A DNA stretch of 64,000 nucleotides from JBLIRR01 sp049472395 (lineage in GTDB: Bacteria; SZUA-182; DTGQ01; JBLIRR01): positions 1-64,000 of the forward strand of contig JBLIRR010000017.1 of assembly GCA_049472395.1 (NCBI GenBank), written 5' to 3'. Each line of letters starts with the position of its first letter. Positions within the stretch are counted from its first letter, which is position 1. The position numbers and the translations under genes are program-made. Positions 23,324-32,195 of this stretch are shown in pieces. The notes under the pieces are model-generated. The model ran no database searches and had not been told where the DNA came from. It saw nothing but the letters and a program-made list of their open reading frames with translations.

Positions 23324-24391
23324 ATGAAAGCGTCTAAAATATCGTGCATATTTCTTCTTATTTTTACAATGATATCATTAGGGAATAATGCTCTTGCCAC
23401 TTCTGCGGGCACAGAGCTAATTGTCGATGTAAGCCTTATTCCACCATGTGTAATGAAATCAGGTGCTACCTATTCTGGCTTTGATATCGATCTCTGGGAA
23501 GCTATTGCAGATGATCTTGATGTTCAGTTCACCTATCGCTCTGTTGAATTTAAAGATATTTTTAAAGATCTGAAACAGAATCGCGCAGACGTGGGAATTG
23601 CAGCAATTACCATTAATGAAGAGAGGGAAAAATATATTGATTTCTCTCACCATTATCTTGACTCGGGCTTGAGAATCTTGGCACCTTTTAAAAAGCATAT
23701 TACTATTTTGGCCACTATAAGGTCAATCTTTACCCCAGGGACCCTTAAGTGTCTTGCATCCCTGCTTATTTTTATCCTCGTCTGCGGTCATGTACTCTGG
23801 CTCGTTGAACGGGGAAAAGATTCGATAAATGATAAGTATATACCTGGGATAGGTGAGGCCTTCTGGTGTGTGCTCGCAACAATGACGACAGTAGGTTATG
23901 GAGATATAACTCCCGGCAAATGGCGTGGGAGATTCGTAGCATTTTTAGTAATGATAATAGGAATTAGTTTCTTTGGTATTATAATAGCACAGCTTACCGC
24001 TGGATTGACAATGCAAAAAATAAGCTCCGATATCTCGAACTATAATGATCTTAAGGGAAAAGTTGTCGCCACCAAAGAAGGAACAACAAGTGAGACAGTA
24101 CTTAAAGATATTGGTGCCGAGGTTCGTGCCTTCCCAAATATAGAAATGGCTTACCACATGCTTCTTCAAGGGGAGGCATCCGCGGTGGTATTTGATTCAC
24201 CGAGCATTCTCTATTTTGCAAAGAATGAGGGAGCAGGAAAGCTTTCCGTTGTGGGAGAGCCTTTTGACCTCCAATATTATGGCTTTGCATTCCCTCAAGG
24301 AAGCTCATTGCGGGAAAAAGTCAACAGAAGTCTCCTTAAACTCCGCAGTAATGGAGAATATACGAGAATCCTTAAAAAATGGTTTCACTAA
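23324..24391 (+). CDS. GluR0-like ligand-gated potassium channel
   Basis: 355 residues from the ATG at 23324, chosen because it starts a signal peptide (MKASKISCIFLLIFTM...ALA). A GTG at 23231 overlapping tssA would add 31 residues that do not resemble a signal. Order: periplasmic lobe S1 (about 30-120; FDIDLWEAIADDL, ITINEEREKYIDFS with the ligand-binding Arg position), TM1 (about 140-160), pore loop FWCVLATMTTVGYGD (K+ selectivity filter TVGYGD), TM2 (about 205-225), lobe S2 (GKVVATKEGTTSE, AVVFDSPSI). This is the layout of the prokaryotic glutamate receptor GluR0. Known members are gated by amino acids; the ligand here is unknown. Confidence 0.9.
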   Translation: MKASKISCIFLLIFTMISLGNNALATSAGTELIVDVSLIPPCVMKSGATYSGFDIDLWEAIADDLDVQFTYRSVEFKDIFKDLKQNRADVGIAAITINEEREKYIDFSHHYLDSGLRILAPFKKHITILATIRSIFTPGTLKCLASLLIFILVCGHVLWLVERGKDSINDKYIPGIGEAFWCVLATMTTVGYGDITPGKWRGRFVAFLVMIIGISFFGIIIAQLTAGLTMQKISSDISNYNDLKGKVVATKEGTTSETVLKDIGAEVRAFPNIEMAYHMLLQGEASAVVFDSPSILYFAKNEGAGKLSVVGEPFDLQYYGFAFPQGSSLREKVNRSLLKLRSNGEYTRILKKWFH

Positions 24392-24500
24392 CAGGGCAAG
24401 CCTTGTTTTGGGCGCATGCCATCCGGCGGGTTGTACAAAATTAGAATTGCTGATAATATAATGATAGTATAGAGAAGAGAGCATAAAAGGAGTAAAGTCT

Positions 24501-24689
24501 ATGAGTATTGATAAAGAAAAAGAGAAGGAATTTATCGAATCCCTTAGAAAAGAGTCAGAAGATAATAGAATAACCTGCAGTGCGGCAATGCGGATTGCTG
24601 ATGAATATCAGTTCCCGCGGGATAAGATGGCCAAATTCCTCACTGATATTAAAATAAAGCTTAAAAAGTGTCAATTGGGGTGTTTTTGA
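24501..24689 (+). CDS. small conserved-type protein ending CQLGCF
   Basis: 62 residues with AAAGGAG 9 bases upstream. It is helical and charged, with an ITCSAAMRIADEYQFPRD segment like a small helix-turn-helix, and ends in CQLGCF. Small proteins with this C-terminal tag seem familiar from anaerobic bacteria, but I cannot name a function. The next gene, a radical SAM enzyme, starts 4 bases after its stop, so they are probably co-translated. The two Cys could bind metal or be modified. Confidence 0.65.
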   Translation: MSIDKEKEKEFIESLRKESEDNRITCSAAMRIADEYQFPRDKMAKFLTDIKIKLKKCQLGCF

Positions 24690-24693
24690 TCTA

Positions 24694-25629
24694 ATGAGTA
24701 TTTTATTCGGCCCCGTTCCCTCACGAAGATTGGGCAGATCTTTGGGGGTTGATTGTGTGCCATATAAAACCTGCTCTTTTGATTGTATATACTGTGAATT
24801 AGGGCCAACCAAACAGAAAAAGACAGAGCGGTGCGTCTACCTGAAACCTGATGCGTTATATGCACAACTGCACACACGTCTTGAAGAACTAAAGGGAGAT
24901 ATCGATTTTATAACATTGGGGGGATCAGGGGAGCCAACCTTAAACCTCAATCTACAGGATTTAATAAAAGGTATTAAAAGCATTACAAATATTCCTGTGG
25001 CAATCCTTACCAACAGCTCTCTGCTCTCAGACAGAAAAATCCGCGATGAATTAAGCGCGTTGGACCTTATTGTCCCTTCCATGGATGCGGTAAGCCAGGA
25101 GATATTCTCTGCAATTAATCGACCTGTCGAAGGGTTGCGTGCAGAGAATATCATAGAGGGCCTTAGGTGTTTGCGAAAGGAATTTAACGGTCAGATATGG
25201 CTTGAAATCTTATTTTGCAAAGGAATAAATGATACTCCCTCAGAAATAAAATTATTAAAAAAGGCCGCAGAAAAGATAAATCCTGATAGGATACAACTAA
25301 ATACTGTCTTCAGACCACCCGCAATAGCGGGCACTCTCCCTATTTCTCAAAAAAAAATGAGAGAAATAAAAAAAATATTCGGAGAGAAAGCCCAGATCGT
25401 TGGTGCGCCATCTGTGGGAAAATTGAGCATTCCGCATTCTCGATCATTCAGCGTGCGTGTGTATGAGCTCCTTAAAAGAAGGCCCTGTACTATAGAAGAT
25501 ATTATCAACGTCCTTTCAGTCCCAGGCATAGAGATCATAAAGGTGCTTGATGGTATGCTTTCTGAGGGGAAATTAGCAATACGCCATCATGAAGGAGAAA
25601 AATATTATTATGCCGCGCAAAAAGACTAA
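24694..25629 (+). CDS. radical SAM protein of the COG0731 type
   Basis: 311 residues. CSFDCIYC near residue 27 (CX3CX2C) binds the [4Fe-4S] cluster that cleaves S-adenosylmethionine; LGGSGEPTLN is the SAM-binding GGE-like motif. The N-terminal GPVPSRRLGRSLGVD is typical of bacterial proteins related to wyosine-synthesis radical SAM enzymes. The C-terminal 70 residues (SVRVYELLKRRPCTIEDI) form a winged-helix-like domain. The substrate is unknown; a tRNA role is suggested only by distant family and by mnmG downstream. Its 3' end overlaps the phosphatase gene. Confidence 0.85.
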   Translation: MSILFGPVPSRRLGRSLGVDCVPYKTCSFDCIYCELGPTKQKKTERCVYLKPDALYAQLHTRLEELKGDIDFITLGGSGEPTLNLNLQDLIKGIKSITNIPVAILTNSSLLSDRKIRDELSALDLIVPSMDAVSQEIFSAINRPVEGLRAENIIEGLRCLRKEFNGQIWLEILFCKGINDTPSEIKLLKKAAEKINPDRIQLNTVFRPPAIAGTLPISQKKMREIKKIFGEKAQIVGAPSVGKLSIPHSRSFSVRVYELLKRRPCTIEDIINVLSVPGIEIIKVLDGMLSEGKLAIRHHEGEKYYYAAQKD

Positions 25630-26371
25630 ATTTCGCGTGAAGTGCACTGCATCCGGATTAACTGATATTGGAAAATATCGTTCTAATAACGAAGATGCAT
25701 ACTGTATCTTGAACAATAAAAGATCAGTGACCCACCTCTATGCTGTCGCAGATGGTATGGGAGGTCATGCTGCAGGGGAAGTTGCAAGTAGTATAACCAT
25801 CAAGGATATTGAAGGTTTCTTTACCTCAATTGGCAATGTTTCTGTATCTGTCGATAGTGTAGAGAATGTAATAAACCAGATTAATAAGCATATCTATGAC
25901 ACCGCATCCACTAATCCTGAATTTTTAGGCATGGGGAATACGCTCTCCCTCTTAGTCATTAAAAATCATAAATTCGTTATCGGGCATGTTGGTGACAGCC
26001 GCATATACCGTGTGCGGGGAAAATCTCTTGAGCAACTCACAATTGATCAAACTGAGGTTCAGGCTATGATCGATGCGGGGCAAATCTCCAAAGAGGCTGC
26101 GCGCCATCATCCCTTTCGTAATCTAATCAGGCAAGCAATGGGTGTGCAACCGATCCTCGATGAAATATTTCTCCTTGAAGGTGAAGTGTTGAAAAAGGAT
26201 CAGTATCTTCTTTGCTCTGACGGATTAACGGACATGCTGGAAGATGGAGAAATAAAAAAAATTTTACAAAAGTCTGAAAGCACCGATGATGCAGTGACTA
26301 CTTTGGTAAACAAGGCCCTTGAAGCAGGGGGACGCGATAATGTAACTGCCATTGTAGTGAGGATTGATTAA
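25610..26371 (+). CDS. PP2C-family Ser/Thr protein phosphatase
   Basis: About 253 residues. I prefer ATG 25610, with AAGGAG 12 bases upstream, over ATG 25589, which has no site. Metal-binding motifs of the PppM/PP2C fold are present: SNNEDAY, AVADGMGGHAAGE, GHVGDSRIYR, LLCSDGLTDML, GGRDNVTAIVV. It removes phosphate from Ser/Thr residues and would oppose kinases such as those at 57-64 kb. It overlaps the radical SAM stop by 20 bases, and the next gene follows after 2 bases. Confidence 0.92.
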   Translation: MPRKKTKFRVKCTASGLTDIGKYRSNNEDAYCILNNKRSVTHLYAVADGMGGHAAGEVASSITIKDIEGFFTSIGNVSVSVDSVENVINQINKHIYDTASTNPEFLGMGNTLSLLVIKNHKFVIGHVGDSRIYRVRGKSLEQLTIDQTEVQAMIDAGQISKEAARHHPFRNLIRQAMGVQPILDEIFLLEGEVLKKDQYLLCSDGLTDMLEDGEIKKILQKSESTDDAVTTLVNKALEAGGRDNVTAIVVRID

Positions 26372-26373
26372 AC

Positions 26374-27051
26374 ATGCCTAATAATCGCTATGTGATGATC
26401 CCTGTCGTGCTATTTTTAGGAACCCTGCTCTCGTTTGCTCACGGTGCAGAATATACAGTTGAGAGAAAAAAAATTACTATAAGGGAATGTGAGATAAATA
26501 ATATAAGTACCACTATTACCATTGAATTAGATGAGGATAGTGGCACCTATCCCTATTTTGATCTAAACGATCCCCTCCTCGATTCCAACACAGATACTAT
26601 CATTGTTCAAGATCCCAATAATCTATGCTGTGCAGACAAGAAGCTCACAAAAGATCTTCTTTTCGGGATCGGTATCTTTCAACTGCCTGCGATAATATTG
26701 GAGGAAGGCCATGAGCCTTCAAGGTATGTTCCTCTTTCTTTTTCTTTTAATCCTCCGCTTGAAATTAACCTCGCACTTGTTCAATATTATACCTGCCAGT
26801 ATGATGATGAGAATGAAGAACGAAATTGGATGAATATCAACAGCAGTGATGAGTACCTGATGGGAGATCGAGGCACAATAATGATAGATATATATGATTT
26901 TATTGAATATGAAGATGGAACAATTAACGCCGGAAAAGGAGATGCAAACAAAAACGACGCAATAATCACTCATATGGGAAGTTTTATTTACCTTTCAGAC
27001 ACCTCAAAAGGACGCTGTTATATCAGTAGTGTAGCAAAGGAGCGTCATTAG
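26374..27051 (+). CDS. exported protein of unknown function
   Basis: 225 residues. A signal peptide covers about residues 1-24 (VVLFLGTLLSFAHG-AEY). The mature part is acidic, with repeated Asp/Asn-rich turns (DLNDPLLDSNTD, GKGDANKND) and two adjacent cysteines in NLCCADKK. No domain is recognised. It lies between the phosphatase and mnmG with 2- and 9-base gaps, so it is co-transcribed. Confidence 0.6.
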   Translation: MPNNRYVMIPVVLFLGTLLSFAHGAEYTVERKKITIRECEINNISTTITIELDEDSGTYPYFDLNDPLLDSNTDTIIVQDPNNLCCADKKLTKDLLFGIGIFQLPAIILEEGHEPSRYVPLSFSFNPPLEINLALVQYYTCQYDDENEERNWMNINSSDEYLMGDRGTIMIDIYDFIEYEDGTINAGKGDANKNDAIITHMGSFIYLSDTSKGRCYISSVAKERH

Positions 27052-27060
27052 CAGGATCAC

Positions 27061-28947
27061 ATGCTCACCAAGCCGGCTGTATATGATATAATAGTAGTTG
27101 GGGCAGGACATGCCGGGATCGAGGCTGCAGTGGCCTCTGCCCGCCTTGGATGTGAAACATTACTTCTAACCATTAATCTTGATACTATAGGCGCTATGCC
27201 CTGCAGCCCTTCAATCGGAGGGTTGGGAAAAGGCCATATAGTGAAAGAACTTGACATATTCGGTTGCATGATGCCGAGAATAGCAGATAAAACGGCCCTG
27301 CAATTCCGCGTGCTCAATACTAGTAAAGGGGCAGCTGTACAAGGCACCAGGACTCAGAATGATAAATGGCGCTATCATCTTCACATGAAGCATGCGTTAG
27401 AGAGAGAAACGCATTTAACGCTCGCCCAAACACTGGTGGAAGATCTTATAGTTGAAGATTCTCACGTGAGGGGAGTAAAAGACTTTATCGGTTATGAATA
27501 TCATGCAAAGGCGGTTATTCTCACCAACGGAACATTTCTGAACGGCTTAATTCATATTGGGGACAAGTCATTCAGCGGTGGCAGGGCAGGAGAGATCTCC
27601 TCAGAGAAGCTTGCCGAAAGCTTAAAAGAATTAGGTTTTACGATGGGACGCTTAAAGACAGGGACACCTCCGAGGCTTAAGCGATCAACTATAGATTTTT
27701 CAGCTCTTAAAGCGCAATATGGGGATGAGAAGCCACGTTTTTTCTCCCTCGATACGACACAGATTTTCTGCACCCAGCTTCCATGTCATATGACTGCCAC
27801 GAACGAAAGGACCCATGCTATTGTCCGGGAAAACCTGCATCTATCCCCTCTTTACAGCGGTAATATCAAAGGGATACCGGCTCGATATTGCCCTTCCATA
27901 GAGGATAAGATAGCCAAATTCCCTCATCATGATAAACACCAAATCATCCTTGAGCCGGAGGGACTCGGCACTGAGGAGGTATATGCAAGTGGCTTGGGCA
28001 ACAGCATGCCATTGGAACTACAGCATGAAATTGTCCATTCCGTGCAAGGGCTCGAAAAGGCTGAAATCATGCGCCCCTCATATGCCATTGAATATAATTT
28101 TATTTTTCCCACCCAGCTGAGAGCCACCCTTGAAACAAAAAAAATTCATGGTCTCTATCTGGCAGGACAGATAAATGGCACATCAGGCTATGAAGAAGCA
28201 GCCGGACAGGGAGCGTTGGCAGGAATAAACGCCGCATGTAAGATTCAAGGAAGGCCCCCGTTTATCCTTGACAGATCTGAAGGTTATTGTGGGGTAATGA
28301 TCGATGATTTGGTAACCAGAGGAACATTAGAACCATATCGTATGTTTACGTCCCGCGCAGAATATAGGCTCCTTTTGCGTGAGGACAACGCATGCTATCG
28401 TCTCAAGAAACGTGCTTTTGAACTCGGCCTGCTGGAAAAAGATACTTTTGAAAGACTCACTCATGAAGAGGAGATAATCGAGGCAGAAATAGAGAAATTG
28501 GGAAAACTCTATTTAAAACCGGATCCCAAAACAGATGAATATTTGATGCATCTTCATGCTGATCCCCCGCAGGAACCTGTGTCGCTGGCACAGTTATTAA
28601 AAAGGCCGGGGATTGACTATTCACACATAGAAGAGCTTTGTAAAATGTATCATGGCATGGGCAATGTGCTCAATAAAGAACTCCTTCCGGGAATGAAGCG
28701 GCAAATTGCCATAAGAATTAAATATGAGGGATACATAAAAAAACAACTGCAAGAAATCAAACGTTTTAAAGCCTTGGAGAATATTAAGCTCCCCCCTGAT
28801 TTAGAGTATAATACTATCCCGGGTCTGTCATATGAAGTAAGAGAGAAACTCCAGAAGATTGCTCCCGCCTCCCTTGGGCAGGCATCTCGGATAGAGGGGA
28901 TTACCTCTGCTGCGCTCTCTGTACTGATGGTGTATCTTAAAAAATAA
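27061..28947 (+). CDS. mnmG: tRNA uridine-5-carboxymethylaminomethyl synthesis enzyme MnmG (GidA)
   Basis: 628 residues, normal length. The N-terminal FAD-binding motif is IIVVGAGHAGIEAA, followed by PCSPSIGGLGKGH, ALQFRVLNTSKGAAVQGTR and LKTGTPPRL. The C-terminal helical domain ends SRIEGITSAALSVLMVYL, the MnmE-binding tail. With MnmE it adds cmnm5 to U34 of tRNAs, using FAD and methylene-tetrahydrofolate. AGGA lies 5 bases before ATG. It is last in the 24.5-28.9 kb run. No rsmG or parAB genes follow, unlike the common oriC-linked arrangement. Confidence 0.97.
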   Translation: MLTKPAVYDIIVVGAGHAGIEAAVASARLGCETLLLTINLDTIGAMPCSPSIGGLGKGHIVKELDIFGCMMPRIADKTALQFRVLNTSKGAAVQGTRTQNDKWRYHLHMKHALERETHLTLAQTLVEDLIVEDSHVRGVKDFIGYEYHAKAVILTNGTFLNGLIHIGDKSFSGGRAGEISSEKLAESLKELGFTMGRLKTGTPPRLKRSTIDFSALKAQYGDEKPRFFSLDTTQIFCTQLPCHMTATNERTHAIVRENLHLSPLYSGNIKGIPARYCPSIEDKIAKFPHHDKHQIILEPEGLGTEEVYASGLGNSMPLELQHEIVHSVQGLEKAEIMRPSYAIEYNFIFPTQLRATLETKKIHGLYLAGQINGTSGYEEAAGQGALAGINAACKIQGRPPFILDRSEGYCGVMIDDLVTRGTLEPYRMFTSRAEYRLLLREDNACYRLKKRAFELGLLEKDTFERLTHEEEIIEAEIEKLGKLYLKPDPKTDEYLMHLHADPPQEPVSLAQLLKRPGIDYSHIEELCKMYHGMGNVLNKELLPGMKRQIAIRIKYEGYIKKQLQEIKRFKALENIKLPPDLEYNTIPGLSYEVREKLQKIAPASLGQASRIEGITSAALSVLMVYLKK

Positions 28948-28962
28948 TATTTTCCCCTCCTC

Positions 28963-31900
28963 CTAATCCTTTCCTGCGATGACCCTATTGAGCACAGAGC
29001 TTAGTTCGGCTATCTCATATGGTTTGACGACCACACCACTAAAGCCATAATGTTTATAGTTTGACATGACCGGATTATGGGAATAACCGCTTGATACTAT
29101 TGCTTTTACTTCCGGGTCTATCTCGCGCAGCTTCTTAATAACTTCTTTGCCTCCCATACCACCGGGTATGGTCAAATCTAATATTGTGGCGTCAAAAGCT
29201 TGGTTTGCCTCCTTCGCCTTTTTGTAAAGGTCGATTGCTTTAGCACCATCCTCGGCGAGTTCAACTTCATAGCCGAGATAATTGAGCATCTCTTCCATTA
29301 TCTCTCGAAGATTTTCATAATCTTCCATAAATAATATTTTCCCTTTACCCTTACGCACTATATCTTTTGTGTCACGTTCAGGCTTAGAGATATCTTCTAC
29401 CAATGCAGGGATATATATATTAAAAGTTGTCCCGATATCAACGGCTGAATCCACCGTAATGTGCCCCCCATGATTTTTTATTATGGAATAAGTGATTGCG
29501 AGGCCCAACCCACTCCCAGAGGGTTTGGTAGTAAAGTAAGGATCAAATATTTTCTGAAAATGCTCGCGTGATATGCCATGCCCCTGATCCTTAATTGTTA
29601 TTTTTATATAATTCTCATCGTGTAATGATAAATCTTCCGATTTTCCATGCACATTTTCCGCGCGCACTTCAATAACTCCCCCTTCAGGCATTGCCTGGGA
29701 AGCATTGATGATAAGATTATTGATCACTTGATTGATTTGACCCTCATCAATTTCAGCACACCACAAGTCATCGGGTATGAACATTTTGGATTTTAACATA
29801 GAACCGCTTAAGGCAAACCTTACACTCTCTTTTAATAATTGTGCAACAGATGTGGCTTTCTTGATAGGTGCTCCGCCCGTTGAGAATGTGAGCAATTGTT
29901 GAGTCAATTTCTTGGCCTGTTTTGAAGCGTTCTTTGTTTCTCTTAATACCTCAAAAATATTATCCCCCGATTGTGCGTAAGCTTCTCCGAGGGAAAGTTT
30001 CCCGATAATAGCGGTCAATAAGTTATTGAAATCATGGGCAATACCACCTGCCAGCAGGCCTAAAGATTCCAGTTTCTGTGTTTTTTGTAATTCTTGCTCT
30101 ATCTTCTTGCGCTCGGTAATATCACGCACTGTGCCCATAATGGCAGACTTTCCATTATATTGAATAAGGCTAATCGATATCTCCACGTCTCTTATGGTCC
30201 CGTCTTTGCCCGTCAGTTTTGCTTCATAAAATGTGGAACTCTCTTCCCCCTTCAGATACGCTTCATATCGTTGTCCCATTTGTTCTTTATATTCCTCCTC
30301 GAAAATTGCTTCAAAAGGTTTCTCCAGCAATTCTTCCATTGTATAACCGGTAATCTCCATTGCAGCTCTATTAGCAAATTTATATATTCCGTTTTGGACA
30401 ATAAATACAGCATCCTTGGCTTGTTCTACCAATGTTGAATACTTAGCCTCTGATTCCTGTAAAGCCTGCTCCATCAGCTTACGCTCGCTTATATCTGTGA
30501 ACACTGTGGCAAACTGACCGATACACGGAGAGAATACGAAAATAATCAAATACTTATCTATCAAGGGGAAATATGTCTCAAATGATGTCGGCTCCCTTGT
30601 GCGTGCAACTTCCGCATATATATCAAGATACCGAGGAGCTTCGCTCCCAAATACTACTGATGCTCTTTTCTCGATAATTTTCGAGCGTTTCATGCCAACT
30701 ATAGTGGCGTATGATTGATTTACGTCCAAAATCAAATAGTCTACCGCATGTCCTGATTTGTCATAGATTATTTCATGAAGAGCAACCCCTTCATTCATTG
30801 ATGAATAGAGGGAATGATATTTTTCTTCACTTTTCTTTAATTTTCTTTTTACCTTCTTGTGCTCCCGGATTTGTTGCTGCAGCTGTTTGTTTGTCGCTGT
30901 TAATTGATTTGTACGTTTTTTCACAAGTTCTTCAAGATGACATCTGTATCGTTCCAATTCTTCCTCAGTGCGTTTCCTCTTGGTAATATCACGTACAATT
31001 GCCCACATCCCTTTGGGATTGTCATTATCATCCTTGATGAGATAGGTTGTTAATTCGACGGGGATGAGGGTGCCATCCTTTTTCTGATATTCTTTCTCAT
31101 AGAGTGTAGAATATCCCTTGGGTATTACCTGTTCCCTGTAAATTTTTTTTTCAAGAGGCCACCATTTCTTCGGGGTTATGGCCTGGTTGGTTATTTGACA
31201 TATCTCTCGAGCAGAATAGCCACACATTTTTTGAAACGCCATATTGGATTCTTGGATTATACCATTCATATCAAAGGCAACACACCCGTCCCGCAAATTC
31301 TCGTATAATGTGCGATATTTTTGTTCAGAGATACACAGTTTCTCCTCTACTTTCTTGCGCTTAGTTATATCCTCAGAGACTTTGATAAAATGGGTAATGG
31401 TATTTTCCGAATTCTTGATCGAGGATATAGTTGCCGATTCCCAATAGTATCCGCTATCTTTCTTTTTATTATAAAATTCCCCCCGCCATACCCCCCCCTG
31501 CGTAATAATGTTCCACAATTCTCTATATTCCTCGGGTGTATGCACACCAGATTTTAAAATATTAATATTTTTGCCGATAATCTCGGAAAAGACATAACCG
31601 GTAAGCTCGGTAAATTTTGGATTTACATATTCAATAATACCATTGATATCTGATATAACAACGACACTCGGGCTTTGTTCTACCGCACTTGATAATTTGC
31701 GCAGGCTCTCTTCCATCTGTTGACGTCTTATGGCATTTTTTATTGTCAGCGGCATTACTGTAAGATAATGGCCCCATGAGTCTTTTATCAAATAGTCGCT
31801 AATACCAGTTTTCATCGCGCGCACCGCAAGTTCTTCATTCCCTACGCCAGTAATAATGATAATAGGAATATTGTGGGCTGATCTTAGAATATCAAACGCA

Positions 31901-32094
31901 GTGCCATCTCCGAGACAGTAATCAGATACAATAATATCGAATGCATTTTCACTGATAAGGTGCTTAGCCTCTGAGATCGACTCGGCTATCGAAAAGTCAT
32001 ACGCAAGATGCTCGCGCTTAATAAAACGCTCAAACGCCATTTGATCTATTTTGTCATCTTCAACCAATAGAATTTGACAATTTTTCTCTTCCAT
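28963..32094 (-). CDS. hybrid sensor histidine kinase, REC-PASx4-HisKA-HATPase-REC
   Basis: 1043 residues, soluble. An N-terminal receiver (Asp58 in IIVSDYCLGDG) precedes four PAS domains at about 135-255, 260-385, 445-560 and 565-685; three end in D-I-T-(K/E)-R-K and the third in the variant DISERK. Phosphoacceptor His687 is in GGIAHDFNNLL, and the ATPase has NLIINASQAMP, DQGHGIS and GSGLGLAI. A C-terminal receiver has ATILDLTIPGGMGG. Sensing is cytoplasmic through the PAS domains; cofactors cannot be read. It is the last gene of the leftward signalling cluster, 101 bases after the HDOD regulator. Confidence 0.93.
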   Translation of the reverse strand: MEEKNCQILLVEDDKIDQMAFERFIKREHLAYDFSIAESISEAKHLISENAFDIIVSDYCLGDGTAFDILRSAHNIPIIIITGVGNEELAVRAMKTGISDYLIKDSWGHYLTVMPLTIKNAIRRQQMEESLRKLSSAVEQSPSVVVISDINGIIEYVNPKFTELTGYVFSEIIGKNINILKSGVHTPEEYRELWNIITQGGVWRGEFYNKKKDSGYYWESATISSIKNSENTITHFIKVSEDITKRKKVEEKLCISEQKYRTLYENLRDGCVAFDMNGIIQESNMAFQKMCGYSAREICQITNQAITPKKWWPLEKKIYREQVIPKGYSTLYEKEYQKKDGTLIPVELTTYLIKDDNDNPKGMWAIVRDITKRKRTEEELERYRCHLEELVKKRTNQLTATNKQLQQQIREHKKVKRKLKKSEEKYHSLYSSMNEGVALHEIIYDKSGHAVDYLILDVNQSYATIVGMKRSKIIEKRASVVFGSEAPRYLDIYAEVARTREPTSFETYFPLIDKYLIIFVFSPCIGQFATVFTDISERKLMEQALQESEAKYSTLVEQAKDAVFIVQNGIYKFANRAAMEITGYTMEELLEKPFEAIFEEEYKEQMGQRYEAYLKGEESSTFYEAKLTGKDGTIRDVEISISLIQYNGKSAIMGTVRDITERKKIEQELQKTQKLESLGLLAGGIAHDFNNLLTAIIGKLSLGEAYAQSGDNIFEVLRETKNASKQAKKLTQQLLTFSTGGAPIKKATSVAQLLKESVRFALSGSMLKSKMFIPDDLWCAEIDEGQINQVINNLIINASQAMPEGGVIEVRAENVHGKSEDLSLHDENYIKITIKDQGHGISREHFQKIFDPYFTTKPSGSGLGLAITYSIIKNHGGHITVDSAVDIGTTFNIYIPALVEDISKPERDTKDIVRKGKGKILFMEDYENLREIMEEMLNYLGYEVELAEDGAKAIDLYKKAKEANQAFDATILDLTIPGGMGGKEVIKKLREIDPEVKAIVSSGYSHNPVMSNYKHYGFSGVVVKPYEIAELSSVLNRVIAGKD

Positions 32095-32195
32095 GTCTAT
32101 TTTCTTTTGCCCTTTGTCCTTTACTCATACTTACTCTTACTTTTTTCATCGTCATTTTTGCCCTAAATTTCGATTAATTTTTTACTGATTCCCTC

